Below, piece by piece: positions 35,546 to 45,705 of a stretch of 64,000 nt of DNA (within the stretch, counting starts at the first letter, position 1; every line of letters starts with the position of its first letter). The stretch is from contig DASQNC010000002.1 of the NCBI GenBank assembly GCA_035645145.1, positions 62,001-126,000 of the forward strand, read 5' to 3'. The stretch is from Azospirillaceae bacterium (GTDB taxonomy: Bacteria > Pseudomonadota > Alphaproteobacteria > Azospirillales > Azospirillaceae). The notes under the pieces are model-generated. The model was not told the DNA's origin. It searched no databases and worked only from the letters and a program-made list of their open reading frames with translations. The translations under genes were made by a program, and so were the position numbers.

Positions 35546-36280
35546 GTGGGGACGGACGAGGCCCGGCTGGTGGAAAGCCATGTGCCGTTGGTCAAGAGCT
35601 TCGCCCGCCGCTACGCCCGCTTCGGCGTGTCCCAGGCCGATCTGGTGCAGGAGGGGCTGATCGGCCTGCTCCAGGCCGTCCGGAAATTCGACCCGTCCCG
35701 CGATGTGCGCCTCGGCACCTATGCCGCCTGGTGGGTCCGGGCCGCCATGCAGGACTATGTGGTCCGCACCTGGTCGGTGGTCCGGCCCGGCAAGACGGCG
35801 CCACACCGGGCGCTGTTCTTCGCCCTTGTGCGCAAGGCGGCCGAACTGCGCACGGAAACGGGGCTCCTGGGCGAGGATGTGGTGGCGCGGCTTTCGGCCC
35901 GGTTCCGCCTGCCGCCGTCCGAGGTGGCGGGCATGGCCACCCGCCTGTCGGCCCGGGACCATCCGTTGCCACCCACCGAAGCGGAGGAGGGGGCATTGCG
36001 GGCGCCCGACCCGACGCCCGAGGAGGTGGCCGAGGCCCGGTCCATGGCCCGGCTCTGGCGCAAGGCGGTGGAAGCCGGCCTTGCCGTCCTGCCCCCGCGC
36101 GAGGCGACCATCGTCCGCCTGCGGCATCTGAGCGAGCCGGGGTCGACGCTGGAGGCGCTCGCCCACGAGTTGGGGATCAGCAAAGCGCGGGTGGTCCAGC
36201 TCGAACGCCGCGCGCTGGAGCGTTTCCGCCAAGCGGTGGAGCCGATGGCCGGCGCGCTCCTGTCCGGCCGGGCGGCTTGA
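35546..36280 (+). CDS. RpoH-like sigma factor lacking region 1.2
   Basis: The protein shows sigma region 2 (ESHVPLVKSFARRYARFG, DLVQEGLIGLLQAVRKFDP, GTYAAWWVRAAMQDYVVRTWSVV), then ALFFALVRK where RpoH proteins carry the QRKLFFNLR box, and region 4 (LEALAHELGISKARVVQLERRALERF). Regions 2 and 4 are complete but the usual 40 residues of region 1.2 are missing before VESHVPL. I choose the GTG at 35546 after GGGGAAA, giving 244 aa; GTGs at 35510 and 35483 are alternatives. It is probably an additional heat or general stress sigma factor of the RpoH family. Divergent from the OmpR-like gene. Confidence 0.8.
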   Translation: MGTDEARLVESHVPLVKSFARRYARFGVSQADLVQEGLIGLLQAVRKFDPSRDVRLGTYAAWWVRAAMQDYVVRTWSVVRPGKTAPHRALFFALVRKAAELRTETGLLGEDVVARLSARFRLPPSEVAGMATRLSARDHPLPPTEAEEGALRAPDPTPEEVAEARSMARLWRKAVEAGLAVLPPREATIVRLRHLSEPGSTLEALAHELGISKARVVQLERRALERFRQAVEPMAGALLSGRAA

Positions 36281-36290
36281 GCGGAGAGGC

Positions 36291-37145
36291 CTAACGCAGT
36301 TCCCCGGCCCGGCGCGTGGCGGCGGCGATGGCGCGGTCGAACAGGTCCTGGATGCCGTCGGGTGCCATCAGGACATCCAGTGCCGCGCGGGTGGTGCCGC
36401 CGGGGCTGGTGACGTTCTCGCGCAGCCGGGACGCGGGTTCCGGCGACAGGCGGGCCAGTTCGCCCGCCCCCGACACCGTGGACCGGGCGATCCGCATGGA
36501 CAGGTCGGGCGGAAGCCCCGCCTTCCGCCCGGCCTCGGCCAGCGCCTCGATCAGCAGGAACACATAGGCGGGCCCGCCGCCGGACACGGCCGTGACCGGA
36601 TCGATCAGATCCTCCTGCTCCACCCACGCGGTTTCGCCCACCGCCGACAGCAGCCGGTCGGCAAGCGCGCGCTGGGCGGCGGTCGCCGCCGCGTTGGCGC
36701 AGCAGACGGTCATGCCACGCCCGACCGCCGCCGGCGTGTTGGGCATGGCGCGGACCACCGCCGCACCCGGAAACCGGTCTTCGAAATAGCCGATGGTCTT
36801 GCCCGCGGCGATCGACACCACGACCGTGCCGGGGCCCACGAAGCGGGCGCAGGCCGGGGCAGCGGCGTCCATCATCTGCGGCTTCACCGCCATCAGCAGG
36901 GCATCCGGCTGGAAACCGGCCGGCACCTCGTCGGGGGATCGGCGCAGGATCACACGTGCGTCGGCGGGCACGGACCCGCCGTCGCCCCGGGTCGCGTTGG
37001 GATCGACCACCTCGACCGCCGAGACGGTGCCCGCCGCAAGCCAACCCTGGAGCAGGGCGCCGCCCATCTTGCCGCAGCCGACCAGCAGAAGCCGGGCGGC
37101 CGCGGCATCGTTCCGGGACGGGGTGGGGGACGATGCGGTGCTCAC
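36291..37145 (-). CDS. proC: Pyrroline-5-carboxylate reductase
   Basis: Last step of proline synthesis, NADPH-dependent. The 284-aa protein has the Rossmann start LLLVGCGKMGGALLQGWL, VKPQMMD, RAMPNTPAAVGRGMT and the C-terminal signature VTSPGGTTRAALDVL. The GTG start (37145) overlaps the stop of the YbjN-like gene as GTGA, so translation is coupled. Confidence 0.93.
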   Translation of the reverse strand: MSTASSPTPSRNDAAAARLLLVGCGKMGGALLQGWLAAGTVSAVEVVDPNATRGDGGSVPADARVILRRSPDEVPAGFQPDALLMAVKPQMMDAAAPACARFVGPGTVVVSIAAGKTIGYFEDRFPGAAVVRAMPNTPAAVGRGMTVCCANAAATAAQRALADRLLSAVGETAWVEQEDLIDPVTAVSGGGPAYVFLLIEALAEAGRKAGLPPDLSMRIARSTVSGAGELARLSPEPASRLRENVTSPGGTTRAALDVLMAPDGIQDLFDRAIAAATRRAGELR

Positions 37146-37645
37146 GCCTCGCCGACGGTTTCGAGGATGGCGGCTTCGACCGCCTCCTGTGCGGTTTTCC
37201 CGCCCCAGACGACGAACTGGAAGGCCGGATAGTAGCGCTCGCTCTCGGTCAGGGCGGCCTCCATCAGGTCCTCGATCTGCTCCACGCTGATGCCGCGTGT
37301 GCCGCGCAGCAGCAGGGTGTGGCGGAACATGGGGGTGTGCTCGTCGGGCTCGACGTCGAAGTGACCCAGCCACAAGCGGTTGTTCACGGTGGCCAGGAGT
37401 TCGTTGACCTGGCTGCGGCGGCCGGCCGGCACCTTCATGTCGAACTGGCAGGTGAATTGGAGCGTGCCGAATTCCGGCTGCCAGACGAAGTAGACGCGGT
37501 AGTCGCACCAGCGGCCCTGGATCTCGACCAGCAGCTCGTCGTCGCTGGCACGGTCACAGGGCCATTCGTTCGCGAGAACGACCTCCTCAATCACGTCCAG
37601 GGGATTGGCGGATGTCTTCTGGGTTTCGATGGCGACAACCGACAT
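37142..37645 (-). CDS. YbjN domain-containing protein
   Basis: The 167-aa protein matches the alphaproteobacterial YbjN group: NPLDVIEEVVLANEWPCDR, then a beta-rich middle (FTCQFDMKVPAGRRSQVNELLATVNNRLWLG) and a helical end with ERYYPAFQFVVWGG. The fold resembles type III secretion chaperones; the role is unknown, with effects on motility and stress reported for E. coli YbjN. The ATG at 37645 has a full AAGGAGG site; an earlier ATG at 37708 does not. Coupled to proC. Confidence 0.85.
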   Translation of the reverse strand: MSVVAIETQKTSANPLDVIEEVVLANEWPCDRASDDELLVEIQGRWCDYRVYFVWQPEFGTLQFTCQFDMKVPAGRRSQVNELLATVNNRLWLGHFDVEPDEHTPMFRHTLLLRGTRGISVEQIEDLMEAALTESERYYPAFQFVVWGGKTAQEAVEAAILETVGEA

Positions 37646-37828
37646 GCCTTGCGCCTCCTTGCGCGCCAGGGGACGGTCCTTCACCCGGTAAACCTCCGTC
37701 CACGACATGTTGTGGCCGTTCGGTCATGGGCTACTACAACAGGGACGGTGCCAGACCGCCCCCACCCCCGCAACTGAATTGACTGGATTCGGGCCGCGTC
37801 CAGATGGGCCGGAACGGGCCCGCCGGGG

Positions 37829-38182
37829 TTAGTCCGTGTCCCCGCCGCCCGCAGCGGGCGCGTCGCCGTGCCCCTTGCGAGGCGCCGGCCGTTTCGGGGC
37901 CGGATCCGCATGGGCGAGCTCGCGGTCGGCGAGCAGGGTGGCGACGACGGCTTCCAGGCTGGCGACGCGATCCTCCAGCTCCTCCTGCCGGCGGCGGGCT
38001 TCGGCGGCCATGGCACGGGCCACCTCCAACTCCTCCCGGCTGGGGACGTCCATATCCCGCATCCAGCGCTCCAGGCGCTGGCGGACATGGGACTCGAGTT
38101 CGTCGCGCACGCCGACAGCCGCACCGATGGCACCGGTGGCAAGACGGGCGAGATCGTCCAGGAGCTTGTTGTCGGTCTGCAT
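37829..38182 (-). CDS. ubiK: UbiK-family ubiquinone biosynthesis accessory factor
   Basis: The 117-aa protein has the UbiK/BMFP layout: MQTDNKLLDDLARLATGAIGA amphipathic helix, a middle with SHVRQRLERWMRDMDVPSREELEVARAMA and a coiled coil (RRRQEELEDRVASLEAVVATL), then a Pro/Ala/Gly tail. UbiK helps the Ubi complex assemble and binds lipids. First gene of ubiK-ybjN-proC. Confidence 0.85.
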   Translation of the reverse strand: MQTDNKLLDDLARLATGAIGAAVGVRDELESHVRQRLERWMRDMDVPSREELEVARAMAAEARRRQEELEDRVASLEAVVATLLADRELAHADPAPKRPAPRKGHGDAPAAGGGDTD

Positions 38183-38370
38183 GGATCCGGACCTTCGAAG
38201 CTTTCGGGCTATATGGCGCCCGACGGCGCCCGGCGCAACGCCGGTTTTACCGGCGGGCGGATCCCAGGGGTTTTGGTCGTCCCCTGTATAACATGGGACA
38301 TCCCCGATCGTTGCGGCTACCACCTTGCCGGGCGCCGCCCGGCGGGCGATGCTGCCGGCGGAAAGACCGC

Positions 38371-39072
38371 ATGGGAGGGATCGTGGACAGGCCCCGGATC
38401 GCCGTCCTTCTGGACGAGAACACAAGCGAGGACGCCACCCGTTACGAGGCGTCGAAGACCTATTTCGCGGCCGTGCGGGACGCCGGCGGGCTGCCCTTCG
38501 GCATTCCCTACCTGCCCGAGATCGTGGCCCCGGTCCTGGACGACTTCGACGGGCTTTTGTGCGTGGGCGGGCGGTTCGCCTATCCCGACGCCTGGTACCT
38601 GGACGGCATGCGGTCGCCTTTCCCTGAATCCGAGCGGCTGGGAATCGAACGGGCGCTGATGGAGGGGTTCCTTTCCCGGGACAAGCCGGTGCTGGGCATC
38701 TGCGCCGGCATGCAGATGCTGGCCTGCCTGCACGGCTGCCGGCTGTCCCCCGACCTCAAGGCGACCCGCCCGGGGGCCGGCGAGCACGACAAGCGCGGGC
38801 ACATCCACGCCGTCGAACTCGCGTCCGGCTCGATGCTGGCGGGGATCGTGGGGCAGGGCACCTTGCCGGTGAACAGCCGCCACCGGGAGGAGGTGGCCGC
38901 GGTTTCATCACGGGTGGTCGCCAGCGCGCACGCCGGGGACGGGGTGGTGGAGGCGGTGGAGGTGCCCGGCCGCCGTTTCGCCCTCGGCCTGCAATGGCAC
39001 CAGGAGGCGTTCGCCGGGACCGACCATCCGGGCAACCGTATCTTCAACGCCTTCGTGGGGGCCTGCGCGTGA
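38371..39072 (+). CDS. Class I glutamine amidotransferase-like hydrolase (PuuD-type)
   Basis: A peptidase C26/gamma-glutamyl-GABA hydrolase-like enzyme. The nucleophile Cys is in VLGICAGMQMLA and the catalytic His-Glu in QWHQEAFAG; GGRFAYPDAWY near residue 65 forms the substrate pocket side. PuuD homologues free GABA from gamma-glutamyl-GABA in putrescine breakdown; other members act on different gamma-glutamyl amides. Two starts compete: ATG 38371 and GTG 38383, the latter with a stronger GGGAGGG site. Its stop overlaps the GTG of the following cupin gene. Confidence 0.82.
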   Translation: MGGIVDRPRIAVLLDENTSEDATRYEASKTYFAAVRDAGGLPFGIPYLPEIVAPVLDDFDGLLCVGGRFAYPDAWYLDGMRSPFPESERLGIERALMEGFLSRDKPVLGICAGMQMLACLHGCRLSPDLKATRPGAGEHDKRGHIHAVELASGSMLAGIVGQGTLPVNSRHREEVAAVSSRVVASAHAGDGVVEAVEVPGRRFALGLQWHQEAFAGTDHPGNRIFNAFVGACA

Positions 39073-39422
39073 CGGGTCGGCCGACGGACGCGGTGCCCCT
39101 GGTCTTCCACCTCGCTGACGCATCGGCCGCGCTGGAGCGGCAAGGGCATCCGCGGTTCGTCGAGATGGGGCGTCATGGGACCATGTCGGTCGAGCTTTAC
39201 GCCCCCCGCGGCACCGACCCGCAGCAGCCCCACAAGCAGGACGAACTGTACGTGGTGGTGTCGGGCACCGGCCGGTTCCTGTGCGCCGACCGGTCGACGC
39301 CGTTCGGCCCCGGGGACGTGCTGTTCGCCCCGGCCGGCGCGGTCCACCGGTTCGAGGACTTCAGCGACGATCTGGCGGTGTGGGTGATCTTCTACGGGCC
39401 GCAGGGCGGGGAGGCGCCGTAA
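39069..39422 (+). CDS. Single-domain cupin protein
   Basis: The 117-aa protein has both cupin motifs: SVELYAPRGTDPQQPHKQDELYVVVSGTG (metal-binding His and Glu) and FGPGDVLFAPAGAVHRFEDFS (second His). The GTG start overlaps the previous stop by GTGA, so it is coupled to the amidotransferase. Enzymatic role unknown; small cupins act as dioxygenases, isomerases or sensors. Confidence 0.85.
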   Translation: MTGRPTDAVPLVFHLADASAALERQGHPRFVEMGRHGTMSVELYAPRGTDPQQPHKQDELYVVVSGTGRFLCADRSTPFGPGDVLFAPAGAVHRFEDFSDDLAVWVIFYGPQGGEAP

Positions 39423-39511
39423 GGCGCCCCAGCTGGCTGCTTCTGCCGGCTGTGGAGGCAACCAATGCCTCCACATGCCGGAGGGCGCGACTGCGCCCCG
39501 CGCCCGGTGGT

Positions 39512-40678
<1,167 letters not shown>

Positions 40679-40680
<2 letters not shown>

Positions 40681-41347
40681 ATAATGTTAGGGGCCATTGT
40701 TCAACCGGTGCAAAAGATCGCCGGTGGTGCGGCGTAGGTCCCCGTTCGCGCAATGCGCGCAAATGCTCTGCGGTTGGATAGCCGGCATTGCGGTCCCACC
40801 CGTAATCCGGGTGGTTTTGCGCCAGTTCGGCCATGATCCGGTCGCGCTCGACTTTCGCCACGATGGACGCGGCGGCGATGGACAGGGACCGGGCGTCGCC
40901 TTTCACCACCGTGACGCAGCGGCAGGCCAAGCCGGGCGGCGCCCGGTTCCCGTCCACCAGCGCCAAGTCGGGTGCGACGCCCAGCCCCTCCACCGCGCGG
41001 CACATGGCCAGCATGCTGGCGTGCAGGATGTTCAGCGCGTCGATCTCGGCGACATCCGCCAGCGCCACGCCGACGCGGGCGTGGGCGCGGATCGCGGTGG
41101 CCAACTCCGCCCGGCGGGCGGCAGGGACCTTCTTGCTGTCGTCGATCCGGGCGGCGATGTCCGCCGGCAGGCCGCCGTGCGGGTCGTGCACATCGGGCAG
41201 CAGCACGGCCGCGGCCACCACCGGGCCGGCCAGCGGCCCGCGGCCCACCTCGTCCAGTCCGCACACACGCGCCGGTGCCGGGGCGTGCAGGCGTTCCAGC
41301 GACAGGTCCGGCCGGGAGCGGATGGTTTTGGTACGGGTGTTGGGCAT
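40679..41347 (-). CDS. rnhB: Ribonuclease HII
   Basis: Removes ribonucleotides from DNA and RNA primers. The 222-aa enzyme has the catalytic acids Asp32 and Glu33 in [15 protein letters not shown], Asp132 in LVDGN and Asp169 in the segment [11 protein letters not shown]. The ATG at 41347 is chosen over 41386, which adds unrelated residues. Directly upstream of ccrM; the ccrM control region starts at its stop codon. Confidence 0.95.
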
Positions 41348-41407
41348 GGCGCCTAGCTGCCGTGTCGGCGCCGACGGGTCAAGCACCTGCTCTCGGACCC
41401 CGGGGGC

Positions 41408-42496
41408 CTAGAGCAACCGCATCTGGTCCCCGGGCCGGGGCGGCGGGGCGAACAGGTCGGTGCGCAGGTCCCAGCGGCGTTTGTTCAGACCCAGGCGCTT
41501 GCAGGCCAGATCGAAGCGCCGGGCCAGCAGGGCGGCGTAGGGGCCGGTGCCGCTCATCCGCTCGCCGAAGCGGCCGCGGTAGAGTTCGCCGTCGCGGCTC
41601 TGCCGGATCAGGGACAGGACGCGCTCGGCCCGGTCCGGCGCGTGGGCGCGCAGCCACTCGTCGAACAGGTCCGCGATCTCCCGCGGCAGGCGCAGCAGGA
41701 TGTAGTTGGCCGCCGTGGCCCCGGCTTCGGCCCCGGCCTCCAGGATGCGTTCCAGCTCGTGGTCGGTCAGCGACGGGATCATGGGCGAGGCCAGCACCGC
41801 CGTGCGCACGCCCGCGGCCGACAGCTCGCGCAGGGCCGCGATCCGCCGTGCGGGCGTGCTGGCCCGCGGTTCCATCCGGCGGGCAAGCTCCCGGTCCAGC
41901 GTCGTGACCGACAGGCAGACCGTCACCAAGCCCTTGGCCGACATGGGCGCCAGGATGTCCAGGTCGCGCAGCACCAGCGCGGATTTGGTGATGATCCCGA
42001 CCGGGTGGTTGTGGGCCGCCAGCACCTCCAGCAGCCGGCGGGTCAGGCCCAGGCGCCGCTCCACCGGCTGGTAGGGGTCGGTGTTGGCCCCCAGCGCGAT
42101 CATCTGCGGCGTGTAGCCGGGCGCGCGCAGGGCCTTTTCCAGCAGGTCCGGCCCGTTCGGCTTCCAGAAGATCCGGGTCTCGAAATCCAACCCCGGCGAC
42201 AGGCCGAGATAGGCATGGGTCGGCCGGGCGAAGCAGTAGATGCAGCCGTGTTCGCACCCCTTGTACGGGTTGATCGACCGCTCGAAGGGGATGTCCGGGC
42301 TGTCGTTCGTGGTGAGGATCGTCCGACTGGCATCCACGCCCAGGACCGTCGCCAACGGCGGGGGATCGGCATCCTCCCCATCCGGTACGCCCCAGCCGTC
42401 GTCCACCCGGGCACGGGCATGCGCCTCGAACCGGCCCACCCGGTTCGAGACCGCACCGCGGCCCTTGCGCACGCGATCGGGAAGCTCGTCCGACAT
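41408..42496 (-). CDS. PA0069-family radical SAM protein
   Basis: The 362-aa protein has the radical SAM CxxxCxxC motif in NPYKGCEHGCIYCFARPTHAYLG and the SAM-binding segment MIALGANTDPYQPVER, typical of the COG1533/PA0069 group related to spore photoproduct lyase. Function in bacteria is unknown. The ATG at 42496 gives a sensible start (MSDELPDRVRKGRGA); earlier codons are out of family. Divergent from the DUF1622-like gene. Confidence 0.9.
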   Translation of the reverse strand: MSDELPDRVRKGRGAVSNRVGRFEAHARARVDDGWGVPDGEDADPPPLATVLGVDASRTILTTNDSPDIPFERSINPYKGCEHGCIYCFARPTHAYLGLSPGLDFETRIFWKPNGPDLLEKALRAPGYTPQMIALGANTDPYQPVERRLGLTRRLLEVLAAHNHPVGIITKSALVLRDLDILAPMSAKGLVTVCLSVTTLDRELARRMEPRASTPARRIAALRELSAAGVRTAVLASPMIPSLTDHELERILEAGAEAGATAANYILLRLPREIADLFDEWLRAHAPDRAERVLSLIRQSRDGELYRGRFGERMSGTGPYAALLARRFDLACKRLGLNKRRWDLRTDLFAPPPRPGDQMRLL

Positions 42497-42603
42497 GGCG
42501 GAAACTTGCCCGCTGATTTGGAACATTTCAAGAACATTCGGGCGGGTTTCCCGATGTCGTGCGTTACACGGGCGACGCGCCACTTCGGGAGCCTTGCCGC
42601 CTC

Positions 42604-43053
42604 ATGGATGTTCGCCCGAACCCGATTGTCCCGGTGCTCGCCGCCGACCCGAACGAGGCGGCGTCCGCGACCGCCAGTGCCATCGACCATGCCCTGCACG
42701 GAATTGCGACCGCGATCGAGATCACGGGGGTGGGGATCATCCTTGTCGGCGCGATCATCGCCTCGGTCCTGTTCCTTCGTCGGGGGTTCGGGGCGCCGGG
42801 CTGGGGCCCGGCCTTCCGGGGGTACAGGGCCAATCTCGGGCGTGCCATCCTGCTGGGCCTGGAACTGCTGGTCGCGGCCGACATCGTCGGCACGGTGGCG
42901 GTGACGCCGTCGTTCCAGTCGCTGGGCGTGCTCGCGGTGATCGTGCTCATCCGCACGTTCCTGAGCTTCTCGCTGGAGGTCGAGATCGAAGGACACTGGC
43001 CCTGGCGGCGGCGCGAACTCGAAGGCCGGCACGGAACCGGCGAGCGGCTTTGA
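42604..43053 (+). CDS. DUF1622-like membrane protein
   Basis: The 149-aa protein has three hydrophobic segments: EITGVGIILVGAIIASVLFL, ILLGLELLVAADIVGTVAV and LGVLAVIVLIRTFLSFSLEVE, matching the DUF1622 pattern including the RANLGRAILLGLE loop and the final IEGHWPWRR. Role unknown. An ATG at 42559 is possible; 42604 is preferred because it keeps clear of the divergent promoter. Confidence 0.85.
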   Translation: MDVRPNPIVPVLAADPNEAASATASAIDHALHGIATAIEITGVGIILVGAIIASVLFLRRGFGAPGWGPAFRGYRANLGRAILLGLELLVAADIVGTVAVTPSFQSLGVLAVIVLIRTFLSFSLEVEIEGHWPWRRRELEGRHGTGERL

Positions 43054-43074
43054 CCGCGATGTCGGGCAAGCCCG

Positions 43075-43569
43075 TCAACCCACGGGCAGCGTGGCTCCCA
43101 GGACGCCGCCGTAGACCAACTGCCCCAGCAGTGTCGTCAGCGGCGTGCGCCGGCCGTAGTTGAGGCCCAGGAAGCCCGGTGGTTCCAGGCCGCGCCGGGC
43201 GATGGGCGGATCGTACTCCGATGCGATGCGCGGATGCACATGGGGCACGACCGTCAGGGAAACGAGCAGGAACAGGCCGTGCAGCGCGCCGAGGGCCGCG
43301 CCCAGCCACCAGCTCGCATGGCCCAGGCTGGCGAACATGAGGAAGTAGAGCATCGCGAAGGCCGACCCGCCCAACGTGTAGAGGACGTAGCCGAGGACCA
43401 CGGCCCGGCGGCGGTTCGCGGTCACGAAGGTCCCGAACAGGAAGGGCAGGCTCAGGCGCGAGAACCCGAGGCTCTGGCTTCCCTGAAGGATGATCGTCAT
43501 CAGCGCCGTGGCGACCAGGCTCCAAACCAGCACGGCGTCGATGTTGGCGAGCAGGCCGGCGATCAGCAC
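43075..43569 (-). CDS. Membrane protein overlapping a glycosidase gene
   Basis: The 164-aa protein has about four hydrophobic segments (DAVLVWSLVATALMTIILQG, YVLYTLGGSAFAMLYFLMFA, LGAALGALHGLFLLVSLTVV and the final LGQLVYGGVLGATL). A stretch VPHVHPRIASEY precedes a cytoplasmic or periplasmic loop. GTG start at 43569 overlaps the last seven bases of the GH15 gene, so it is translated with it. I do not recognise the family with confidence. Confidence 0.75.
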   Translation of the reverse strand: MLIAGLLANIDAVLVWSLVATALMTIILQGSQSLGFSRLSLPFLFGTFVTANRRRAVVLGYVLYTLGGSAFAMLYFLMFASLGHASWWLGAALGALHGLFLLVSLTVVPHVHPRIASEYDPPIARRGLEPPGFLGLNYGRRTPLTTLLGQLVYGGVLGATLPVG

Positions 43570-45479
43570 GGCCGGCCTCCCGGGGATCCGCAGCCGGCGG
43601 CCCTCCTCTCCGCTTGGCACAGGGCGAGGGCCGCCGACACGAGACCGGCGTGGGTGTAGGCCTGCGGGATGTTCCCCAGCGCCTCGCCGCTCGCGGGATC
43701 GAACTCCTCCGCCAGCAGCCCGACATCGTTGCCCATCGCGAGCACGCGTTGGAAAAGGCGGTGCGCCTCGTCGATCCGGCCCTGGAGCGCCAGCAGCTCG
43801 ACCGTCCAGAAGCTGCACATCCCGAACGCACCCTCGCGGGTGGGGATCCGGTCGTACCCGTCGCCGTACCGGCGCACCAGTCCCCCATCGCCGAGGTCGG
43901 ACATCAACCGCTGGAGGGTGGAGACGATCCGCGGGTCGCGGGCGTCCCGGTAGCCGAGCCGCGCCATCGTCAGCACGGCGGCATCGAGCCAACCCTCGTC
44001 CAGAACGCCGACATAGCACCGGCGCGCGGGGTCGAAGCCGCGTGTCTCGATCGCCTCCCGGATCGCATCCCGTTCGCGGCGGTACACGTCGGCCGGCACC
44101 TTGAGCCGGCCCGCCTCGTGCAGGCGCACCAGCCGGTCCAGCGCCACCCAGCACATCAGCTTGGAATGCACGTAGTGGCGGGGCGGGCCGCCGATCTCCC
44201 AAATCCCGTTGTCGGGTTCGCGCCATCGCTCGCAGACGATCCGTCCGAACTGCCGCAGCATGTTCTGCTCGGCATAGTCCAGCCTGCCACCACGCTCGGC
44301 GAACAGGAACGCGCCATCGACGACGGAGCCATAGACGTCGAGTTGGAACTGCTTGACGGCGTCGTTGCCGACGCGGACCGGCCGGGACCCCCGGTAGCCC
44401 TCCAGATGGTCCAGTTCGGCGCCCCTCACATCCGAACGCCCGAAGGCGTCGTAGAGGATGTCGAGCCGCGGCCGGGTCAGGCGGGTGGAGTGGAGCAGCC
44501 ATTCCAGGAACGCCTCCCCCTCGCCCCGATAGCCGAGGTCGAAGAACACCTGGAGCGTCGTGGACGCGTCGCGCAGCCAGCAGAAGCGGTAGTCCCAGTT
44601 CCGACCGGCGCCGATGGCTTCGGGCAGCGAGGTCGTGGCCGCCGCCATCACCGCCCCCGATTGACTGTAGGTGAGGAGCTTGAGTGCCAGCGCGCTGCGC
44701 AGGACCGCGGCCCGGTACGGGCCGTCGTAGCGGCACCGGCCACTCCAGTCCGCCCACCAGCCGACCGTCTCCGCCAGCCGCCGGCCGGCCTCTTCGAGCG
44801 GCGGCAGCACGAGGATGTCGCGGTTGGCGTAGACAAGGGACAGCACGCATTCCATACCCGCGCGGACCACCATGCATCCGCGCAGTGAGGTCCCGTTCGC
44901 AACCGGCTCCAACGCCGTGCCGCCGCGCAGGAGGAGGATTTCGCCGCGGTGTTCGCACGCCCAGCCCAGCGTGCCCCGTCGCGACAGCCGGACCGAGGCG
45001 CGTCCATAATCGGGCCGGGGCTGGAACAGGATCTCGACATCGACTTCGCCCTCCAGGCCCTCGACGATGCGCAGGATTTCGCGCTCGGGATCGAGACGGG
45101 CATCGCCCTCCACCTTCAGGCCCACGAGGTCGGTGACCCGCACCCGTCCGGAGGAGGTGGTGAAGACGGTTTCCAGGACGTTGGTCCCCTCGGTGTAACG
45201 ACGCTCGGTGGCGAAGGGAGACACCGGCCTGACCGCGAAGCGGCCGCCGCGCCGACGGTCGAGCAGGGCCGCGAACACCGAGGGGCTCGATATGTCCGGC
45301 AGGCACAGCCAGTCGATGGAGCCCTGGCGCGACACCAGCGCCACCGATCGGCAATCGCCGATGGCGGCGTAGTCGGCGATGGGAGGGTAGGCCGTCTCGT
45401 CCGAGGCCGGCCGCAGGGCGGCCCCGGCATCCCGCCGCGGCCGTTCGATCCCGCCTCTGCGGTGCACGGCATCGGCCAT
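43563..45479 (-). CDS. Glycoside hydrolase family 15 protein (glucoamylase/trehalase-like)
   Basis: The 638-aa protein matches bacterial cytosolic GH15 proteins: start YPPIADYAAIGDCRSVALVSRQGSIDWLCLP, the beta-sandwich N-terminal domain, then the (alpha/alpha)6 catalytic barrel with GRNWDYRFCWLRDAS and CSFWTVELLALQGR. No signal peptide. Activities known for this group are alpha-1,4/1,6-glucosidase and trehalase; which one cannot be told. The ATG at 45479 follows AAGGAG. Divergent from the ECF sigma operon. Confidence 0.9.
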   Translation of the reverse strand: MADAVHRRGGIERPRRDAGAALRPASDETAYPPIADYAAIGDCRSVALVSRQGSIDWLCLPDISSPSVFAALLDRRRGGRFAVRPVSPFATERRYTEGTNVLETVFTTSSGRVRVTDLVGLKVEGDARLDPEREILRIVEGLEGEVDVEILFQPRPDYGRASVRLSRRGTLGWACEHRGEILLLRGGTALEPVANGTSLRGCMVVRAGMECVLSLVYANRDILVLPPLEEAGRRLAETVGWWADWSGRCRYDGPYRAAVLRSALALKLLTYSQSGAVMAAATTSLPEAIGAGRNWDYRFCWLRDASTTLQVFFDLGYRGEGEAFLEWLLHSTRLTRPRLDILYDAFGRSDVRGAELDHLEGYRGSRPVRVGNDAVKQFQLDVYGSVVDGAFLFAERGGRLDYAEQNMLRQFGRIVCERWREPDNGIWEIGGPPRHYVHSKLMCWVALDRLVRLHEAGRLKVPADVYRRERDAIREAIETRGFDPARRCYVGVLDEGWLDAAVLTMARLGYRDARDPRIVSTLQRLMSDLGDGGLVRRYGDGYDRIPTREGAFGMCSFWTVELLALQGRIDEAHRLFQRVLAMGNDVGLLAEEFDPASGEALGNIPQAYTHAGLVSAALALCQAERRAAGCGSPGGRPC

Positions 45480-45495
45480 GGAAAGCTCCTTCGGC

Positions 45496-45511
45496 CGTGG
45501 GATTTCCCACG
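45496..45511. promoter_or_regulatory. Palindrome in the GH15/ECF divergent region
   Basis: CGTGGGA, two-base centre TT, TCCCACG: a perfect 7-bp inverted repeat just 17 bp before the GH15 start. Could be an operator for a dimeric regulator. Confidence 0.4.
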
Positions 45512-45578
45512 TCCTGCCCGCCGGAACGCGTCAAGTGAACCTCCGCTTCGGCCGCTCTGTTGCAGGTTGTGTGGTCGC

Positions 45579-45606
45579 GGAACCGCGGTCGGGATCCGCA
45601 CGTCCG
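45579..45606 (+). promoter_or_regulatory. Candidate ECF-type promoter
   Basis: GGAACC (45579-45584), 16-bp spacer, CGTCCG (45601-45606), about 100 bp before the sigma gene. GGAAC/CGTC elements are typical for ECF sigma factors that drive their own gene. A second GGAAC at 45523 lacks a good -10. Confidence 0.42.
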
Positions 45607-45705
45607 GACCGAGCGGGATCATCCCTACGACGGAAAGGCGACCCCGTCCGTGCGGGAACCCCGCCCCCCGGCCAGCGCATCAAACCCCCGAAGACGGAGG
45701 GGCGC

